DNA from: Microbotryum silenes-acaulis
Lineage: Eukaryota > Basidiomycota > Microbotryomycetes > Microbotryales > Microbotryaceae
Direction: 5' to 3'
NCBI GenBank assembly: GCA_003665825.1
Contig: QPFY01000024.1
Location: forward strand, 170,621 to 234,620
Length of the DNA stretch: 64,000 nucleotides
Shown: in pieces, positions 49,347 through 60,953 of the stretch
Position numbering within the stretch: the stretch's first letter is position 1
Layout: each line of letters begins with the position of its first letter
Position numbers and translations under genes: made by a program
Notes under the pieces: model-generated
What the model was told of the DNA's origin: nothing
The model's database searches: none
What the model saw: only the letters and a program-made list of their open reading frames with translations

Positions 49347-49988
49347 GCTCTTGGTTGTGAAGGGATCTCAAGGCCTTCAAAGTAGTTCAAGGTCGATCCA
49401 TAGACGAGAAGGATGGAAGAGAAAGGTTACGTCACTCGTGAATTTGTACCTTGTCGATGATTCGTAAGAGATCCCCCGCAAGAGCGCGGCAACGCCTGCA
49501 CGGCGGCGACGGCTTGTTCGGCCCGCAACGTACGCTACTGATCGAGCGGGGGCGACGGCGGACTCGCAATTTCAGCGGAGGACTGGGGGTCTCGGATCCG
49601 GGTTCTCGTGGGGAAGAGCGCTAGCAAGCTGCAATGCTTGCTTGACGCCGAAAATCGTGCAATTGCGCGGCAACGAAGTTCTTCTCTCCCAGGTGTACCT
49701 AAAGTGCCTTTCCCCGCTCAAACGTCGAGCTTGAAAGTTCACCCCGTTCCTGCTCTCCTGAAGTTTTCGGAGGAGCGACGAAATGGCAGCGTGGGGGCTA
49801 GAATCAAACCGGCAGTGTCCAAAAGTTGTCTTGTTTCACAGATTGAACTACGTAAGAGAAAAGAAGAAACAGACAGACGTCGAGAACTTCGATAAAGAAA
49901 TGTGCCGCGAGGCGAGACGTGTAGGGACAGGCATGATGAAGGCTACAGGTGTCGAACGAGCTAGCGGGCTTGCAACAGTGTTGACGGA
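49347..49988. other. Intergenic region
   Basis: Promoter of the MFS gene and 3' region of the carboxypeptidase gene, both minus strand. No other feature seen. Confidence 0.45.
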
Positions 49989-52269
49989 TCAGGCAAGGGA
50001 CGAGAAGTTGCCGTTGTGGATCCAAGAGTTGAACATGGCAAGGGACTCGACAGGGTGGTCGTAAGGAACCTGTAGGCAAATCGGCGAGGCAGGTTGTCAG
50101 ATCCTGAGCAGGGCATCATCCGGGAAACTCGTGCGGCCAGACGGCGGCGAAAAGAATAACTCACAAAGTGACCCGAAGCGTCCACGATCGCAAACGCGAG
50201 GTTACCGTACTGTCGGAACTCGCCAGCTTGCTTCGCGCCAGCTTCCTTGGCCTCCTGCGAGGCGTACCACGGAGCGAGCTCCTCGGCGTTGAAGCCCTCC
50301 TTGCCCTCCCACTCGAGAGCCTCGGTCCACCACTTGTTGCCCGTCCAGTTGGTGCTGCGGGCAGATAGAGACATGATCAGGACATGCGAGAAGAGATGGC
50401 GAGCAACAGGCAGTAGTGTTGACTTATCAGATCCAGTCGCGCTTGCCGGCGTAGATAAGGGTTCTGACGCCATTCTCAACCATGTGGGTGACGTGGGGGT
50501 AGGTTGCCTTCGATCTGTAAGAACGAACGAGCAAACGCTCAGTTCGGCATGCTGGTGACAGCCCGGCATGATTCGATGCATCATCAACTCACTGGTCACC
50601 AGTCGTGGAGAATCGGAAACCAACGGGGTCCGAGCAGCCGATGAACTTCTTGACACCGCCCGACACTTCATTGTCGACGCCGAGCTGGTGACGGATGTCG
50701 GCACTACAAGTCGACAAGACACGCTCGTGAGTAAGATAACTCCCACCTGGCCACAAGCTTGATCATCGACCTACCGGTTGAGCCACTTGGCAACGTCGGG
50801 CTCCTCGGCGTAGCCTCCGAACTTCTCCATGTCGTAGGGATTGCGACCGGTCTCGTAATACCTAGTAGTCGGCGACGACGGATCAGCAAAAGGACACATT
50901 ATCTACTGCAAAAAGAGCTTACCTCTCGGTTTGAGTCGCCTCGCAGTACTGGTTCGCACTGAGGCACACAGCGGCGTCGGTAGGCTACACGAAGGATGGA
51001 CAAAGCTTTCGTATCAGCGTGAGCACCGTCCTGGCGCATGTCGTCTCCACTCACGTCATCGTAGCACTTCTGGATGAGCGCTTGGCAGCGGGGGAGAGCG
51101 GCGGCCATCGACGCGCAGTCCTTGGCATCGACGTAAGGGCCGTAGCCAGTCGAGTTCGTGCAGCCGGTTGGGAAGTAGGCGCCGTACTGCATTTTGGGGT
51201 TGGTGCTGCAGGAACGTGATAAAGTTCCGGGGTCAACCGACAGCAACCAAGCGTCATGGAACAGTGAGTGACTTACAAGCCGTTGCCGATAAGAACACCT
51301 TGCAGGCTGATCTTGGGCTTGCCGTTGAGCTCGTTCTTGAGATTCTGAGTCACGATATAGTCGGCGAAAACGGGGATGTAACGACCGGCGTAGGACTCGC
51401 CGGCGATGAAGAAAGGTCGACCACCGAACTTGTCGGCGTAGTTCTCGAAGAAAATGGTCAAGAAGGCAAACACCTGTTGCCGACAGATCACATTTATGAT
51501 CGTATTCAGGAGATGTCAGGGTCTCGCTCGGAAAATGATCAAGATCAAATCGAGGCAAACTCACGTCCTCGGCAGCAGCCTCGGTCGTCCAGGTGCCCTT
51601 ATCGCCATTCTCGGCGTAGGAGTATCCAACACCAACGGGCTGGTCGAGGAAGATGAGCGAAGCGTTGTTGTTCCATGACCAGGGGTTGCGGGCGGGCACG
51701 TGTTCGGGAGCGCGAATTCCGCACGGACCGAGTTCCATCAGCAGACCGGTGAAGGACGAGCAGCCGGGTCCGCCGTTGAGCCACATGACGACCGGGTCGT
51801 TCTTGGGGTCATTGCGAGAGTCGAACTGCCAGAAGTAGAAATGACGGCCGTTGGCGGTATCGAGATAGCCACTCTTTTGCTCAACATCGCTGAGAGTAGG
51901 TTCGGAGGTCGGCCGCGGGCGGAGGTCAGCGAAACAAGTTCTGTAGCGCCGTCTCGGTTCTCGACGACACCACACTCACGGATCACACAGTCCTTTGGGA
52001 GTGCGAGCTCGGACTCGGTGCTCGGGATGGTCGGCCGAGTAGAGGACCTCGAAGTCGTTTTGAGGGTTTTCGGGCGTGGTCAAGAACGCCGAGGCGACGG
52101 GGCTGCGAAGGGGTGGTGGATACCGTATCTCAGCAGGCGAGACCTTTTGGGCCGAAAATGACACCTTTCGAACGATTGAGACTGACGCAGGGGTCGTGAA
52201 GGGGAGCTGGTTTGCAGGAAGCGCTGCAACGACGGGCAAGAGCGCCGCCAAGGCGCTGAGGACGAGCAC
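49989..52269 (-). CDS. Serine carboxypeptidase, carboxypeptidase Y type
   Basis: Vacuolar or secreted S10 peptidase that removes C-terminal residues at acidic pH. Stop at 49989-49991. The signal peptide LVLSALAALLPVVAALPANQ is followed by a short propeptide. The mature part contains NGGPGCSSFTGLLMELGPC (oxyanion region), SLIFLDQPVGVGYSYA, FFIAGESYAGRYIPVFADYI (catalytic Ser in GESYAG), NEVSGGVKKFIGCSDPVGFR, RTLIYAGKRDWI (catalytic Asp region, CTNWTGNK following) and VDASGHFV + PYDHPVESLAMFN (catalytic His). Many short introns separate these. The expected initiator of the signal peptide is GTG at 52267-52269. The same frame meets a TGA further upstream, so either a 5' exon supplies the ATG or the start codon is altered. 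A TTTTAAAA element lies near 52352-52359, on the right side for this promoter. Confidence 0.86.
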
Positions 52270-53442
52270 TGTGCAGTGGGCGGAGCACCAAAGACGACCA
52301 CACGGTCAGCTTGGTCAGGTGGCTTAGATCACGAAACGTAGTTGAACTCGCTTTTAAAAGGTGTGATGTTGGACAGACGGGTTGGAACGAAGAAGAGCGA
52401 GCGGAGAAGTGCGAAATTGCTCGACTTCGCAAACGATTCTCGCTGGCCCTCGCTGGCCCCGGCATCCCGTCAGCCCGACTAGCCCGACGGGTCTCGCAAA
52501 GTCGGCCCTTAGTAGTGAGCGGCCGAGTTTCTTTTAGTGCGCGCGACTCTGGTCCGTGGGCCCAACATAAAAATCAACCATTACAGCATTGGTGTATTTT
52601 CAAATTTTCTGATTTCACTCGCCTTTTTGTGCCAGCCGTAGGATCAGTGTGAAGATTTTGTCCCTCACGTGAAATAGGCGTTGGGGTATCGGTTCGGCTG
52701 CCGCCCGGTTGCCACGGAGAGTGCATAGATCCAGCCATGCCAGCTGAGCTTGGTGCCTGATGCGACAAATCCCACGTAATCGGGTCTGCGGTGATGTAAC
52801 GAGAGTAGGTGATTGTCGAAGAAATAGTTTGATGCCTCTGCGGGAGACTCCCTGGAAGAACCTTCTCATCACCACACCAGAAGAACATTCGAGGCAAACT
52901 TTCTCTCTCAATCAAGCCAAGCTTGCGCCGCGCCTCGGACGATTGAATTTGAGCCGAGTTGAGTGATCTCGCAGATTGGGAAGCGCTTCGCCGGCCGTCA
53001 ATCTCACGACATCGCTCCCACCACTTGCAAGTCGCTGACACGCACAGGTACTACTTCTCTGGTACCCGTACTTACTACTCTTGAGCTCGCACCAGCCATT
53101 GAGTAGCTCGTTGGCTTTCGTCTAGTGCCGCGGAGGACCGAAGCGACGAGGACTGCGAGCTATTCGTCCGGACTCGACCTCTTTCGTAACATCGCAGCTC
53201 AAGGGCCGCTTCAAGCCGCTCGCCTGCTAGCACGCTACAGCGACGGTATTAGCAGCATTCTGATTCCCTATAAACCAGACCGCAAGAACCTCATGCCTCC
53301 TCACACGGCGACTCGAGCCTAGACCCCTCCTCACCATCGCTTCCCCCCCACACGACCCCGGCGTGAGGAGGCGACACTCCACCGCAACTTTGCTCTTGGC
53401 TCGGGGTTGTGGGCCACACACAGTCCACCATTCTCTGTCAGG
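52270..53442. other. Divergent intergenic region
   Basis: About 1.2 kb between the carboxypeptidase (minus) and the single-pass membrane protein (plus). It must hold both promoters and possibly missing 5' exons of either gene. I see no repeat or RNA gene. Confidence 0.4.
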
Positions 53443-56400
53443 ATGGCACAAGTTCCTCCGCCATTTTATTTGACCTACATCCCGCCGGCTGCCCCTTTGC
53501 CTTCTTGGCTGAAGTATACCTCCTCGCCCATCGCAACATCGACGCTGTATTACACGGTCGAAACTCTGCTGGACGGAACGCCGACGGTACAATCGGGCGC
53601 GGTCGTCGTGACAAAGTATTTGACTCAAATCATTCAACTTCCATTAACTGTGGATGTGCCTTATAAAGTCGCGGCTCCCTACACGAATGCCGGAGGAACG
53701 GGTCCCACGGTGGTCAGCATCCTTGGTGCGACGGGGTCAGGGGCCACTTTTGTTCTCGCCGCCTCGATGGTCAGCGCGGCTACGCCGACTGCCGCGCCCT
53801 TCCCCACACCAGCAGCTGCGCCCCAGGGTAAGTTTCACATGAGCGCGTTTTCTTTCCGAAATTTTAGAAGCCGCTGACTCATCTGCTTTGCACGTGAGCA
53901 GAACCTGCGACCACGGCACAGCCCGTTTCCGCGCCCACCGATGCGACCCCTTCCGCGTCTAGCTTCAACAACGTGTCCGTGTCCGTCCCTAGTGCCACTA
54001 ACGGGGCAGCCATCGATCCTTCTTCGGCCAGCAATACTTTACCGGCTCCTCCAACTTCAACTATTCCAACGTTGGATTCTGCAGCGTTCCCAGCCACTCC
54101 GGCGCAGTCGGATACTCCAACTTCCGATTCTGCTTCATCTCCAGCCACTCCGCAGACAGGTAGGTTCACATCTCGAAGAGACATGCGAGGTTCTGGGTAC
54201 TAACATTGCTTGCTGTTGAATTCGCGCATCAGCCGCAAGTCCATCCGATGGGCCTGCGATACCGTCTCCGAGCATACCCTCTTCAAGCGCACCCTCTCCG
54301 AGCACCACTTCCACCGGAAATACCCCTCCTGTCGCTATGCTAACCTATATGACGGATTCCGAGGGCGTTGCCATGCTCACATTCGTCACTGACGGCACTT
54401 CGGACGGCCTCTTGACCATGTCGAGCTCGACTTCGACAACGCCAGCAATCACCATCACTGGACCTGCGACTGCCGTACCTCGTTCCTTGTCGAGTCAACT
54501 CAACGGCGGCGAGATCGCCGGCATCGTGATCGGGTGCCTCATCTGCGCCTTTCTCGTCTTCGTCATCTTCGTGTTGTGCTTCATTCGTCGACGCAGAGCA
54601 TCGAGGCAACAGGCACCTGGGACTCATTACTGGGAATTTGCGCATTCGAGACAGGTCCCCTCGGAAGTCTCGCCCGTGCTTTCGAGTCGTCAAAACAGCG
54701 CCCCGACCACTGGTGAGAGTGGATCTCGGTCCGAACGATTCTTGGGGATCCTCGGGATCAGGAGGGGAAGTAATCGTAGTCAAGAAGGCACGGCTCCCCA
54801 CACAGGCGATGGAAACGAGAGCTTTGGTGGTGGAAGGAGCAGTGGACCCCTTTCGATCGGCTCGAGGGATGGAGTAGGGCCGATGATGCGTGAAGTGACG
54901 ATGGGTGGACCAGCGCCGATGACACCGCGCCGCGGCGAAAGGGGGACGCTTCTCGGCGCCTTCCACGAGCACCTCGACTCGTCAAGCAACGAGTATGAAC
55001 CCGAGTCCCGCAACCAATTCGGCACCGACCCGGATGGTTATGAAGAGTATTCGCAACGAGGTTTCGGTTCCCACCACCAGCGCAGCGCGTTGGACGCTTT
55101 AGTCGCCACGTCAATGTTGAAAGGGCTCGAAGACGATTGGCAACCCAACTCGCCGATGACACCCCTGCTGGTGCGCAACAGCGATCCCAACTCGTCCAGG
55201 TTGGCTACGCCGCCGCGGGATCTCGACAGCCGAGCTCGAAAACCTCCCAAGCGTCGACCCGTGTCGGAGATGGGGTGGTTGAGCGGTCGAGGTAGTATCG
55301 ATCCCTCGACTAAAAGCTCTCGAGTAAGCAGCGTGCCGACATTTGGGAGCCGAAACTCGGGAGGAGGCAGCAGTGGGAGAGCCAAGAGAGGATCAAAAGG
55401 GTTGGATGTACCCTTGAGTCGTTCGGCATCGGTGGGCAACATCTCGAGGGAAGGAAGTCGAGGAGTGAGCCTTGACCATAGCCCAAACCTGAACGAGCTC
55501 TTTTATACCAGTGAGTCTGTCTTGAGAGGAACCGACGTTTTCGCCTAACCTGCCGCTGATCCGCAGCTCGATGTTCCAGCCCCGAGATGGACAGGAGGTC
55601 TTTCGCACACGGTGATGGGGACCCCTCCGCGTCGCATGGTCATTGACAACAACGATCGCAACTCACCCTACCGTTCGCCCTACCGTGATATTCCCTACAT
55701 CATCCCATCACAAGATGAGCGACATCCGTCGATGACACCGCCGGCAACTTCGGGCACAGGCGCCGGATCCGCTCTCCTCGACCGCATCGCTGCAGGGTGG
55801 GGTTCGACTCTGAGCGGCCTAGGTCTGGCGCCTGCTCCGGCAATTTCAGCTCGACAAAGAGAACGATCTCGGACTTCCAGCGCCGGGGATCATAGCCTAA
55901 TGGATCCTTTCGCCTCGCACGGGATGATGAGCCCGAGTGCTTCGGCGCCATTGATACTCGATCATCAGTCCTCGCCTTCGCGCTCACTGCGGAGAGGTCT
56001 TCGTGGCCCACGGGAGCCTTCGAACAGGAGCACGATACAGGGTCGAAGGTCGCTGACGTTCGGGGAGCCCATCCAAGTTCCCCCGGTCTCGATGGCGGGG
56101 TCGATTTCCGACTTCAATCATACGACAGAGAACGCGTCGGCTCGCCCCGACTCGGAGAGCGAGAATGGCATCTTTGCGGACGCGGTCGAGTCAGGAGAGG
56201 ATGCGGGCGAGGATGGCGACGAATACGATTGCAGCAATCACCGGTTATCAATGGGAGGCAGCAGCATTTATGGCGGGTTGAGATCGGGGACCCCCCATGA
56301 CACAGACGCCGAGGATGATTTCGCTCCTCGACCCTACCGAGCTTCGCACTTGAGCTCGGCTCCGAGATCATGGAGCACTACGATACCCGACATTCGAGAT

Positions 56401-56860
56401 TTCAGATCCGTAACTTCGGAGAGTCTCAATGCACGAGGAGTGTGAGTTCATGTCCGCACCCTCATCGAAGCAGGCGGAAGCTAGGCTAAACCCTCCTCAC
56501 TTGGTGCCCTCTCCTTGCAGCAGCGCAACCGATAATACCGCGCAAGGATGGCAAGATACGGACCCGAAATCCGCGTCCGAATTTGGCCTGAAACCCTATC
56601 CAACCATGAGTCGTGGTGCAGAGTATGACCCGTTCATCGCACATGGCCACCGAGGCTCAACCTCGACCTCGCGGAGTCTGGGACCAGGGCGTAGCCCATC
56701 GATCAATTCCGGCCAAGGCAGCTCACCTGCCACGCTGTATCCGGGGTCATCACCTCAGACGGGACAGACACGATTCCCGGGAGGTGATGAGCTGAACAGA
56801 AGGAATACGCTCGGCCGAGGAGACGAGCTTGAGAGGCTAATGATCGGCAAGGCGCTGTGA
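53443..56860 (+). CDS. Single-pass membrane protein with Ser/Thr-rich ectodomain and long cytoplasmic tail
   Basis: Five exons: 53443-53827, 53902-54159, 54233-55510, 55580-56441 and 56521-56860, 1040 residues, all phases consistent. The N-terminal ~340 residues are rich in Ser, Thr, Ala and Pro (mucin-like, probably O-mannosylated), with a small folded-looking region near the start (ATSTLYYTVETLLDGTPTVQ). One membrane helix (GEIAGIVIGCLICAFLVFVIFVL) is followed at once by FIRRRR, a stop-transfer signal. The ~650-residue cytoplasmic tail is Ser/Pro/Gly/Arg-rich and disordered. This layout recalls fungal wall sensors (Wsc/Mid2) and Skg6-like proteins, but I see no WSC domain and no N-terminal signal peptide, so a 5' exon may be missing. 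Exon 4 uses the acceptor ttccag at 55574-55579; the nearer ccgcag would terminate the protein early. Confidence 0.75.
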
Positions 56861-57523
56861 AAACTCGGCTTTCTAGGGGCAATAAATATGAGGGGGAGAT
56901 GGGTTACTTAGATTTGTTGGGATGGAAAAAGCACCTCGGCCCACACCTGCTCCGGTGACCCGAGGAAGCATCCAAGGATCAACACCTGTCCGTCTTTTCT
57001 TCTGCTACGTTTACCGTTTTGACACCCCTATATCTTGTTTACTCTTATTGGCGTTGCTCCGTGCAATACAATGTACCATGCCGCGGATATTGCCACAATG
57101 ACGCGGTGCAGCCTCTCCGATCGGGCGTGTCGCTCTTCGATCTCGATAGAGCCCACAGTCCAACCTAGTCCAACTTGCCCGTGCCAGCCCGTGCAGGCCC
57201 GAGGTAGCCGGGCGAGCCGGTTGGCTGCTTGCCGTCATTCCATCCCAGCGGTCCAACTGCAAGTCGTCTGTTCTCAGCAAGCAGCCAGGCATCATCAGTG
57301 AGTTTTGACGTCAACCACTCGATGCAACCCATCATGGAGTAACTACCTTTCGCGAGACCTCTGATAGCGCATCCGCCGTCGACGTTGGTTTCCACTGCAA
57401 CTTCTTGAAGCTCGATTCGGTCCAGCTCACTCATTACCTCTCATTACTAGCTGCCCTAACCCGTACCTCGCCAGACCGCGCCCGCGCCTACGCCTATCTC
57501 ATTCGACGTCAGGCACCGTCAGC
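56861..57523. other. Intergenic region
   Basis: 3' region of the membrane protein gene and upstream region of AAT. No additional gene is convincing. Confidence 0.45.
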
Positions 57524-59833
57524 ATGTCGTCTTCTGCACAATCGCGTCTCTCGCAAGTGTCTTCCCAAATGAGTTCAACTCAAGATGGTCAGTCGTTCGA
57601 TCCGGCCAGGATCTCGCTTGAGCATCTTCTGCTGCAGCCATCCCTGCCCTGCAGTCGTATCTCCCATCTGACGCAGCCCCACTTTCCCTCCCTCATGCGC
57701 ACTCACGACCACCACCACGCGCTGCCCGGCTCCGGCGCGACCGCTCGACCGCTCGACCGCTCGACCGCTCGAATGACCCGACCCGACTCGCCCCTTCATT
57801 GTATTCTTGGCGTGCCAATTCGCAGTATTTGCCGAGACACCGCTCACACCCCGGATGCGATTTTCGCGTTAACGGCCAACTACAAGGCCGACTCGTTCGC
57901 GCAAAAGGTCAACCTCGGTATCGGCGCTTACAGGACAAACGAGGGCAAGCCTTACGTGCTCCCCGTTGTCCGCAAGGTAAGCCATCCGGATTGCATCGCT
58001 TCAATGGGGGAAGTTGCAAGCCATTCGACTGGAGGCATACCGCACGATGAGCAGTACAGCGTTACATTGGACTTGATCGACTTGGGCTGCGCCATCCCGG
58101 ACCCCAACCCCCGGTGCCCACGTTCAATCGCTCGGCAACGCTCGGCATCATCTTCATCGCACTATGTCGACTCCGGGTGGGCTTTGTAATTGTCGATGCT
58201 ATTTAGAATACAAGATAGACGTATCGTCGACTGGACAGCTTCGTCCGCAGCGCGCAACGCGAGAGGGCCGCAGATCGATGAGACTGCTTCCCACCTCGAC
58301 CGACTTGACTCGATTGGCCGGGGCCGCTCGATACAAGGCTCGTTCCCATCCCTCGCGCGCTCTTGACTGATGCAGTTACGTCATCTCTGCTTCCATCGTC
58401 ACAGGCCAAGTTGGAGATCGCGCAAGATGAAACACTCGACCACGAATACCTCCCATCGCCGGCCTGCCGACCTTCACCCAAGAGACGAGCAAGCTCATCT
58501 TTGGCGCCGACAGTGCCGCTCTCAAGGAGGGCCGAGTGTCTACGTAGGTGGCTTGCCACGCGCTCGAAGTGAGGAAGTGCTTCCATTCTGACGCTTTACA
58601 TCGTCTGTGATGCAACCCCACAGTATTCAGACCATCTCCGGTACCGGCGCAAACCACACTGGAGCGGCATTCCTCGAGCGATTCTACGGGCCGTGGAGGG
58701 GCAAGTCGCAGAAGGAGAAGGTCGTCTACGTGTCCAATCCTACCTGGGGTGAGTCGAGGTGTGGTTACGGGATGCTATCGGCGACTCAAACCTGACCAGA
58801 CCCCGATCCATCCCCACAGCCAACCACAAGTCGATCTTAACGAACGTCCGGTGCACGGCCGTCGACTACCCTTACTACGACCCCCAAACGATCGGTCTCG
58901 CTTTCGACAAGTTCACCGCTTTCTTGAACGAGGCACCACCTCAGTCGGTCTTCCTCTTGCACGCGTGCGCCCACAACCCGACCGGTGTCGACCCGACTCG
59001 TGACCAGTGGAAGCATATCGCCGACATTTTCCAGGCCAAAGGACACTATGCTTCTTCGATTGTGCCTACCAGGTAGGTTGATTATACCCTTGCGGGCGGA
59101 AGATGTGGGGGTGCTCAAGACGATCTGGCACTGACGAATAGTCGAATTCGCCTTCTCACTCGCACAGGGCTTTGCCTCGGGCGACCTCGACAACGACGCC
59201 TGGGCCGTGCGCCACTTCGTTTCGCGGAGCATTCCCCTGCTCGTTTGCCAGTCTTACGCCAAAAATGCGGGTCTCTACGGCGAGCGTATCGGTGCGCTCA
59301 ACATCGTGGCTGCGCACAAGGGCGACGTCGAAGGTGGTTCGGACCGAATCGAGTCGCAGCTGTTGCTGCTGCAGCGATCCGAGATTTCGAACCCTCCGAC
59401 GTACGGTGCACGCATCGTGGCTCTGATCCTTAGCAAACCCGAGCTGTTCGAGGAGTGGAAGCGGGACATCAGGGGCATGGCTGAACGAATCATCGAGATG
59501 CGTCAGCAATTGTACAATCTGCTCGTGGGGAAGTACAAGACCCCTGCTCCCGATCGAACGGCTGGAAGCACATCACGTCGCAAATCGGCATGTTCTCTTT
59601 CACCGGGTTGAATCGTAAGTCGCAGTCTATGCTCGAAGTTTGGCTCGTTTCAACACCCAGCTCACCCCCTCCCCCGGCTGGCTTTTATGCTCAGCCGCTC
59701 ATGCAAGGCGCTCTTGGAGAAGGGTCACATCTACCTCACCGCGAACGGTCGCATCAGTATGGCCGGACTGAACGCCAACAACGTCGATTACTTTGCTCAG
59801 TGCGTCGACAAGGCCGTCCGAGGTACCCTTTAA
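57524..59833 (+). CDS. Aspartate aminotransferase (frame broken by five single-base shortages)
   Basis: PLP-dependent transfer of amino groups between aspartate and 2-oxoglutarate. Exons: 57524-57587, 57826-57976, 58405-58543, 58624-58748, 58820-59072, 59168-59614 and 59695-59833, with clean GT-AG borders. Blocks include ANYKADSFAQKVNLGIGAYR, TISGTGANHTGAAFLERFYG, LLHACAHNPTGVDPTRDQWK, LVCQSYAKNAGLYGERIGAL (PLP Lys in SYAKN) and YLTANGRISMAGLNANNVDY. The frame slips by one base at 57849-57852 (CCCC, five needed), 58452-58454 (CCC, four needed), 59052-59053 (TT, three needed), 59557-59558 (AA, three needed) and 59705-59706 (AA, three needed). Each exon is exactly one base short of the phase its neighbours require. 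No substitution stops occur and no signature residue is lost. No clear mitochondrial presequence, so probably the cytosolic form. Intron 1 contains four tandem gctcgacc-type units (57742-57774). Confidence 0.85.
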
Positions 59834-60953
59834 GCCCGGGAGGTGATAGTTCAGCGTAGATTTTTAGCTCGCGCCGCCGCGCCCCCCCTTTCTTGCAATT
59901 TGTTCTGGCTCTTCGGAGCTTTCTGTGGAACGAATGTGGATGAGTATCTGCTGCGTCCGCCCCAAAATCGGGAGAAAGATACCGATTCGGGCCAGATTTC
60001 CAGTTTGGCCCCTATCGCCTCAAAGCAGAGCCCCATCCTTTTAGGATGTGTCTCCTCGACCAATGGGGCTGACCACTGCAGTGAATCAGAAATGTCGGTT
60101 GACTGCCTGTGCCGGGAATGAGCCGATCCATCTGATGTAGCACACGAGGACCAATCCGAGCCAAGCTCTCGCTCTCGCTCGCGACCTCATCGAAGTCAGC
60201 CTACCAACTTTTCCTTCCTGCACTGCCCCAAGTCTCAACTTGAAGGAGGAAGGGATTGCCCCTTTTTGGCGAATCATACCGCCTCCTAAGCCCGCATTCG
60301 AGCTGAAGGACGTGACGTCCCTTCGATCGAACAAACGACTGTTTAAGTTTTGCCTGCAGTGCGCCTGTCCGTCAATCCGTGGTCGTACTCGGAGGAAGAA
60401 GGTGCCCCCACTGCAGCCCGTATCGGATCCTTTGCTCGAGCGAATCGTCCACCAGCGCCAGGCGGTGCCTCTAGTCTAAATTGGGAACTAAACTCGAACC
60501 TCTCCGGGCCCGGGCTGGTGGAGTAGTCAGCCCTGAGCTTGTGGAGGTTGTCGCAGCGCGTATGCCGAACGGACTTTTTTGTTCGCAATTTCGAGCCTGA
60601 AAGCTAAAAGTGTGTAGCGGGTATCTACCGTCACATCTGATTTTCTTGATTAGGCCGGTCATACTGATCGGGGTTACCCTAAAGGGCCTAAAGCAGAGGG
60701 AGAGGCTTGCGTGATGACGAAGGCAAGGAAACTTGGAACTTCCCCTTAGCCTGCAGTGCGTCGTGTGGGGGGGGCGACTCTGGGAGAGGATGACTGGGCT
60801 AGCCCCCTCCCCCATGGTCGATCGCCTCGATTACTTTTGATCGCTCGACAGCCGAGGATCCATCGCCGCGAGGAGGTCACTACTCGCTTCTAGCTCACAA
60901 CGAACACAAGCTCACCGTCACCTTCCCGATGACTCCCCTGCCATCACGCTGGT
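59834..60953. other. Intergenic region
   Basis: About 1.1 kb between AAT and YOS9, both plus strand. I see no coding exon, RNA gene or repeat I can support. Confidence 0.4.
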
